DNA of 64,000 bases from Streptomyces sp. DG2A-72 (GTDB lineage: Bacteria; Actinomycetota; Actinomycetes; Streptomycetales; Streptomycetaceae). How positions within the stretch are numbered: position 1 is the stretch's first letter; each line of letters begins with the position of its first letter. The translations under genes were made by a program, and so were the position numbers. Location: NCBI RefSeq assembly GCF_030499575.1, contig NZ_JASTLC010000001.1, positions 3,434,001 to 3,498,000 on the forward strand. The letters are read 5' to 3'. Shown piece by piece: positions 59,297 through 64,000 of this stretch. The notes under the pieces are model-generated. The model saw nothing but the letters and a program-made list of their open reading frames with translations. It was not told the DNA's origin and did not search any database.

Positions 59297-62200
59297 TCAG
59301 CCGTCATGCCGAGGCCCCTTGCCCGGCGGCGGGTCCAGCACAGTCTGGTACGCACTGCCGGTCACGCGGGCCTCTTCCATGCGGTCGTAGACATCAAGGA
59401 TGAGGTCCCGGGTGCGGTAGGTGCCGTGGGCAGCCTCGTCCTCGCGCTTGACCACCGGGAAGGTGTCCATGACGTACTCCACGTCGTCACGGCCCACCCC
59501 GTAGAGGTGGAACAGTGCGGCGTCCAGCTCGGCGCGCAGCAGCTCACGACGGCTACCGCTCCATCGAAACGGTAGCCCGGTGTAGCCGAGATCCTTGGCG
59601 AAGCTCGTCATGTCCGCGCTGGTCCAGGCCAGTTCGGCCACTCGGTCGATGAACCACCGGGTTCCGCCGGGCGCCCCGGCAAAGTCCGACAGCTTGGGAA
59701 CCGGCAACTGGTACAAGTACCCGAACGTCAGGTTCGTACCAGCGATCTTCTGCCGGATCACGTAGTCGAAAGAGTAGGACGAGAGAGACGCCTGAAGTAG
59801 TGCACTTGCGGTTGCATCTGCCGGGAACATGAGCGGACTGCTGTGCCCCACCCCGTATGGCGGGAGCGCAAACACCACCATCGTCCGTCTATCGCTCGAC
59901 CGAGCAATGTTCCGCCAGCCCATCAACCAGCCGTGCAACCACTCCCGCTCCCGCAGCCGAGAAGCCACCCCCGGCCACATGATCGGGTTCAGCTTCTTGT
60001 CCCGCTTCCCCGAGTCCACGTCGAACTCCGGCACCCAATAACGGGGCAGCGGCGCGAACTCCGGATCATCATGCTGCTCCGGCGTCACCCTCGGAAGCGT
60101 CCCCACGTTCGCCTGCGCCTGCGTCTGCCCCTCGTACGTACCCAGCCGGTGATCGAAGTGGTGCAGCATCTTTGCCTCGTACAACGGCAGATAGCGCCGC
60201 CCGTCGGACGGGTGCGTAAAGACGTTGCCCTCGAGCTTCCAGCCCTCGCCCTCCAGGTCCGTCTTGCCACGGAACAGATGGGAGTCGGACGACATGTTGA
60301 ACAGCCCTTGCCTGAAGGTCAGGCCCCACGGATTGGAGCCACCTCTGCCCTCCGTGTCCGGCTCCTTGAGGAGCACAGGGATACGCCGATAGATGCCGAA
60401 CGTGATCTCCGCATCCCGACGTGACTCGAATACCGGCAAGTTCCCCGTATTGGGGTTGACCAGCAGGATCTCCTCGACGGGCATGGCGAACCGACGCTCT
60501 GGAAGGTCCTCCATGTACCAGGTGCCGAACGCGAACGACGCTTCACGTACCTGCTCCTCCCGCCCGGTGACGGTCAACAGCGCGAAGCGCACGGAATGGT
60601 GCACGTCCCGGCTAAGAACGAACGCCTCGTTCTTGAAGTCCAGGAACGAGACGAGCCGCTTCGAGCGGACCAGGTCGGAGAAGAAGGGGGCCGTTGTCGC
60701 ATCCGTGGCGATCCCCGTCTGGAGAATGAGACCGAAGCGCCCTCGGTCTGCAATCCCGTGCGATGCCGCTTCGGCGAAGAGCGGGTAGGTGTTCAGCTTG
60801 CCTCGCGCGGCCAATGGATAGCGGCCAGACCACCGCGCCAGATGCGAGTACCCGTCCGACCGTCGTTTGTCGACGATGTACTGCTGGAACAGCGCGCGGT
60901 CGGCTTCCTCGACGCTCTCGGCAAGCTGGTCGATCAGCCCCTGTCTGGCAGCCTGATTCGACGCATTAGCGATCTCAGGCGCGCTGGTAGCGAAGTACTC
61001 CTCCGTCTTGAACTCAAGGGTCTCCCACGGCGGATTCCCCAGCACACAGCTGAACCCGCCCCTCCACCCGGTCCGTTCATCCACCCCCGCCGCGTCCGGA
61101 TCGGCCAGCACCCGGAACACCTCCGGGAACTCCAGGTGCCAGTGGAAGAAGTGGTACTCCTCGCGCAGCCGCGCCACCTTCTCCACCGTGCCCGGCGGCA
61201 GGCTCGCGCCCCCGTCGGAGGAGTGCAGCGCGAGCAGGGAGTCCGTGGTGAGCGCGGGCGGGAAAGTCTCGTCCGTCCACTTCGTCCCGTCGGTCCGCTC
61301 TGTCTTCTCCCAGACAAACGCCGCACACCACGAGTCGGCGAGCTCCAGGGCCCGCAGGTAGTCCTTGGAGGTGGTGAGCTCGTGGTACGCGCTGGCCTGG
61401 CCCTGGACGTCCTCCAGCTCCTCCGACGGAGCGCCGGTGATGTCGGAAGTCGCCCTACTGATCGCCGCGTTGGAGATCTCCAGCGCGTGCTGCTCCGAGA
61501 ACAGGGCGTCCTGGCTCGCGTGGTGTCGCAGCGCCGCCAGCCACCGCTCCCGCTCGCTCGCGTTGCGGGCCTTCAGGTTTCTGACGGCCTTGGACTCGTC
61601 GCCCTCGAGGACCTTGAACGCCTCGTCGGGCAGACCGCACGCCAGGAGCTTCGGTGTCGTGCCGAGCAGTCCGTTGCCGTGCTTGATGTGGGCGTCGAGG
61701 AACGTGAGCGGGCGGCCCGGCTTCATGGCCTCGATCCACAGGGAGACCTTGGCGAGTTCCACGGCCATCGGGTTGAGGTCGACGCCGTACACGCAGCGGG
61801 AGATGACCTCGCGCAGGGCGTCGCGGACGGCCTCGGCGGTCGGCTCCGGATCGTCGGTCTCGATCTCCGCGAACCGGCGGGCGATGCGGCGGGCCGCCGC
61901 GACCAGGAAGTGGCCACTGCCGCAGGCCGGGTCGCACACGGTCAGGGCGAGTAGCGCCGCCTTGCGCTCCTCCTTCGTCGTGCCCGAGCGGACGGCTCGT
62001 TCGATGACGGGGTCGAGGGCCGAGTCCAGGAGGCAGTCGATGAGCGGCGAGGGAGTGTAGTAAGAGCCGGAGGTCTTGCGGTCGTTGCCGTCCAGCTTCT
62101 TCAGAACGTAGGAGCCGTCGTCGTCCTGGTGGGCTTCGAGTTCGAGCAGCGACTCGTAGACCGAGCCGAGTTCGTCCGCGCCCAGGTGCCGGTAGTCGAC

Positions 62201-63451
62201 CTTGCGGGGCCGGCCGAGCTTGGCGTCGAAGATGACGGCGAGGGCGCGAACCGCCTCGTACAGGGACTCGTTGGTGAGGGCGAGACCCTCCAGCCTCCCG
62301 TCCACGGGGGTGGGTTCGAAGAGGCCGCCGAGTGCGGGCAGACCCAGTTCGGGACGTCCGCCAGGCTTACCGAGGCCCTCGAGGACGAGGGTGAGAGCCT
62401 GCCACTGGTCGCCGTGCGGGCTGCCGGTGCGGCGGGCGAGGCGGCGCAGGCGGTCCGTGGAGAAGTACTTCTCGTACCGGTCACGTGCTGCGTCGTCCGC
62501 ATCCGGGTGGAGGAGCAGGCCACGGTCCTCGGTGACGAAGAGGAAGAGCAGCCGGTAGACGAGCCGCAGCAGGGCGGGTTTCAGGTCGCGGACGGTGAGG
62601 GCGCCGGTGCTCAGGGCCGCGCGCAGGGCCGCGTTGTCGGGGTGGGCGATGAGCCCGGAGCCGATCACGGTGAGCGCCTTCTCGACGCCCTTGCGAAGCT
62701 CCTTGAGGGCGCGGGTGCCGGAGTCGATGGCCTCGGTACGCCACTTCTCCAGCGGGCAGGACGAGGCAGGGTCGCCCTCGAAGCGGGTGCGGTGCAACAG
62801 GCGCCACAGGAGGACGAAGTCGTCGGAGCGCTTGCCCTCGAAGATCGCCTGGAGGTCGAACTCGATGAACGCGGCGCCCGTCAGCGACACGGACTCGCGC
62901 AGCAGCCGCAGCTGGCGGCCGTTGGACAGGACACCCCACAGGGCCTTGTCGCCGGAGCGGTTGAGGTACTCCTGGACCATGGACTGCGGTGCCTGCGGCG
63001 CCACTTGGGGGGTGCGGGTGTCCAGCGGGACGTTCCAGCCGGTGAGGTGCACGGGTACATGCGCCCACGCGTGGCTGACCGGGAAGTTCTTCGTCTCGTC
63101 GTGGGCGGGGAGGCCGGGCTCCGGCACGGCGGACAGCGCGCCGAAGCCGAGCTGCTCGAACAGGGGCAGCAGCCAGCGTTCGGTGGTGAGCCCCACCGCA
63201 TGCACACCGGGATCGTCGTCCGCTCCGTCGCGGGCGAGGGCGTCCTGGTAGGCGGCCCAGACGCCGCGCAGATAGCCCCATGAGCGCTCGGCGGCGTCCC
63301 GTACGGACTCGCCCTTGGCGAACAGCCGGTAGTCGGCGGGCTTCGCGCCGGACTGCTCCTTGCCCTCCTTGATGCGTACGAGGAGGTCGTACGGCAGCAG
63401 TCCGCCGACGGTGGCGACGGTGTCGGTGACCAGGGTCCTCGCGGTGCTCAT
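59297..63451 (-). CDS. drmMI: Large N6-adenine methyltransferase, DISARM DrmMI-like
   Basis: A 1384-residue methyltransferase. A long N-terminal domain (to about 480, including VLSNGRQLRLLRES and KTSGSYYTPSPLIDCLLDSA) leads to motif I, VCDPACGSGHFLVAAARRIA near 509, and the catalytic LGNPPWETLEFK near 807. A target-recognition C-terminal half follows (LTFGYLYQLPVP). Size and architecture match the class 1 DISARM adenine methylase. The ATG overlaps the stop of the upstream helicase gene (ATGA at 63448-63451), as in drmD-drmMI pairs. In DISARM, methylation marks self DNA. A BREX PglX-like or type II Eco57I-like enzyme is the alternative. drmA, drmB and drmC are not downstream within this window. 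Confidence 0.75.
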   Translation of the reverse strand: MSTARTLVTDTVATVGGLLPYDLLVRIKEGKEQSGAKPADYRLFAKGESVRDAAERSWGYLRGVWAAYQDALARDGADDDPGVHAVGLTTERWLLPLFEQLGFGALSAVPEPGLPAHDETKNFPVSHAWAHVPVHLTGWNVPLDTRTPQVAPQAPQSMVQEYLNRSGDKALWGVLSNGRQLRLLRESVSLTGAAFIEFDLQAIFEGKRSDDFVLLWRLLHRTRFEGDPASSCPLEKWRTEAIDSGTRALKELRKGVEKALTVIGSGLIAHPDNAALRAALSTGALTVRDLKPALLRLVYRLLFLFVTEDRGLLLHPDADDAARDRYEKYFSTDRLRRLARRTGSPHGDQWQALTLVLEGLGKPGGRPELGLPALGGLFEPTPVDGRLEGLALTNESLYEAVRALAVIFDAKLGRPRKVDYRHLGADELGSVYESLLELEAHQDDDGSYVLKKLDGNDRKTSGSYYTPSPLIDCLLDSALDPVIERAVRSGTTKEERKAALLALTVCDPACGSGHFLVAAARRIARRFAEIETDDPEPTAEAVRDALREVISRCVYGVDLNPMAVELAKVSLWIEAMKPGRPLTFLDAHIKHGNGLLGTTPKLLACGLPDEAFKVLEGDESKAVRNLKARNASERERWLAALRHHASQDALFSEQHALEISNAAISRATSDITGAPSEELEDVQGQASAYHELTTSKDYLRALELADSWCAAFVWEKTERTDGTKWTDETFPPALTTDSLLALHSSDGGASLPPGTVEKVARLREEYHFFHWHLEFPEVFRVLADPDAAGVDERTGWRGGFSCVLGNPPWETLEFKTEEYFATSAPEIANASNQAARQGLIDQLAESVEEADRALFQQYIVDKRRSDGYSHLARWSGRYPLAARGKLNTYPLFAEAASHGIADRGRFGLILQTGIATDATTAPFFSDLVRSKRLVSFLDFKNEAFVLSRDVHHSVRFALLTVTGREEQVREASFAFGTWYMEDLPERRFAMPVEEILLVNPNTGNLPVFESRRDAEITFGIYRRIPVLLKEPDTEGRGGSNPWGLTFRQGLFNMSSDSHLFRGKTDLEGEGWKLEGNVFTHPSDGRRYLPLYEAKMLHHFDHRLGTYEGQTQAQANVGTLPRVTPEQHDDPEFAPLPRYWVPEFDVDSGKRDKKLNPIMWPGVASRLREREWLHGWLMGWRNIARSSDRRTMVVFALPPYGVGHSSPLMFPADATASALLQASLSSYSFDYVIRQKIAGTNLTFGYLYQLPVPKLSDFAGAPGGTRWFIDRVAELAWTSADMTSFAKDLGYTGLPFRWSGSRRELLRAELDAALFHLYGVGRDDVEYVMDTFPVVKREDEAAHGTYRTRDLILDVYDRMEEARVTGSAYQTVLDPPPGKGPRHDG

Positions 63452-64000
63452 GCGTCGGCTCCGAGCTGGATCGTGGCGGCCGGGCGGTAGAGGAAGACGC
63501 CGAGGACGTCCGGGTCGCCCTGCGGGACGGCCTTCAGGCCGGCGAGGCGGGCTCGGGCGGCGGTGCGGACCCGGTGGTGCGAAGCTTCCAGCTCCTTCGC
63601 GGCCGCATTGGAGCGCAGCCGCAGTTCGTCCATGAGGCCGGTGTCGAGGGCGGCGAGGATCGACGCGATGTGGTCGGTGGCGAAGCCCGGATCGGAGTTG
63701 CCAGTTGCACGGGCCTCCAGGAGGGCCAGGGCCTCTTCGTCGGGCAGCCACTGGGGCGCCTCGGCTCTGCCGTGGAAGGCCACCACCCGTGCGTCCTCGG
63801 CGAGTTGGGTGCGTACGTCGCCGTCGCGGGTGGGCAGGCTCAGCTGGAAGCGGTGCCGGACGAGGAGCATCGTGGTGGGCCGTCGTACGGCACTCGTACG
63901 GACCACGCCGCAGCGGCGGGCCGGGCGCTGCCAGGCGGGGAACTTCTCGTCCAGGGCGGTGTCCAGGACGAAGCGGGCGATCGCGGCCACCACCGGGTCG
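63448..64000 (-). CDS. drmD: SNF2-type helicase, DISARM DrmD-like (C-terminal end only)
   Basis: The last 184 residues are inside the window and the frame continues past the right edge. They read TTMLLVRHRFQLSLP, then TDHIASILAALDTGLMDELR, a helical section and DPDVLGVFLYRPAATI at the end. This fits the tail of long SNF2-like helicases of class 1 DISARM, which precede drmMI. No helicase motif lies in the visible part, so the call rests on the tail and the ATGA-coupled methylase. Confidence 0.55.
   Translation of the reverse strand, partial: DPVVAAIARFVLDTALDEKFPAWQRPARRCGVVRTSAVRRPTTMLLVRHRFQLSLPTRDGDVRTQLAEDARVVAFHGRAEAPQWLPDEEALALLEARATGNSDPGFATDHIASILAALDTGLMDELRLRSNAAAKELEASHHRVRTAARARLAGLKAVPQGDPDVLGVFLYRPAATIQLGADA

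Noticed and set aside
39994-64000. CRISPR array accompanying the Cas4-like gene
   Set aside because: No regularly spaced direct repeats of 25-40 bp with unique spacers anywhere in the island, and no cas1/cas2 genes.

Overview
The window is chromosomal DNA from a Streptomyces or close relative. GC content is very high, G/C dominates third codon positions, GTG and TTG starts are common, genes overlap by ATGA or GTGA, and families typical of the genus are present (PadR/TetR/ROK regulators, a GlnX-GlnH-PknG signalling operon, paired dynamin-like GTPases beside a second SSB, a LAETG sortase substrate). One in-frame TTA codon (18100-18102) adds a possible bldA-type control.

Region 1, 1-12 kb, is mostly housekeeping and small regulatory units. 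It holds a FAD monooxygenase cut by the left edge, divergent from a TetR gene across a 14-bp-period operator-like array; a small membrane protein; malQ; a repeat-rich small protein; and a PadR-ABC exporter operon. In that operon a 90-bp tandem repeat forms an extra coupled ORF between ATPase and permease. HNH endonuclease, MscS channel, VOC protein, a 25-aa ORF and a ROK regulator with its own operator follow.

Region 2, 12.2-14.7 kb, is an IS graveyard: a frameshifted TnpB-like gene, an internal fragment of a second TnpB, and the 3' end of a sugar (N-acetylglucosamine-type) kinase gene.

Region 3, 14.8-25.7 kb, is a seven-gene operon: GlnX-like membrane protein, GlnH-like binding protein (carrying an in-frame palindromic repeat), coiled-coil protein, PknG kinase, PP2C phosphatase, VWA protein and FHA protein. 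It reads as a complete amino-acid-sensing phospho-signalling pathway with kinase, phosphatase and phosphopeptide reader.

Region 4, 25.7-39.4 kb, holds an isoaspartyl-methyltransferase-like protein, group II truncated haemoglobin, a frameshifted ettA with thioesterase and hypothetical partners, a small accessory patch between an IS5-type remnant and an integrase remnant, a thioester-domain surface protein, ssb, a dynA/dynB-like pair and tRNA-Arg(UCU).

Region 5, 39.4-64 kb, begins just after the tRNA and is a dense genome-defence island. It contains a complete pPIWI-RE operon (Cas4-like nuclease, REase, DinG-like helicase, pPIWI-RE), a Ser/Thr kinase convergent with an N6-adenine methyltransferase, a RelE-like/UvrD helicase fusion divergent from a GNAT-PIN-like fusion with an ASCH partner, a frameshifted anti-sigma-type ATPase, and the first two genes of a class 1 DISARM-like locus (DrmMI complete, DrmD running off the right edge). 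The least described part is the 50-59 kb block: kinase, methylase, toxin-helicase and GNAT-PIN/ASCH lie together between two recognised systems.

Four genes (TnpB-like, nagK-like remnant, ettA, HATPase) each carry an apparent single-base indel, so sequence error should be considered alongside real decay.
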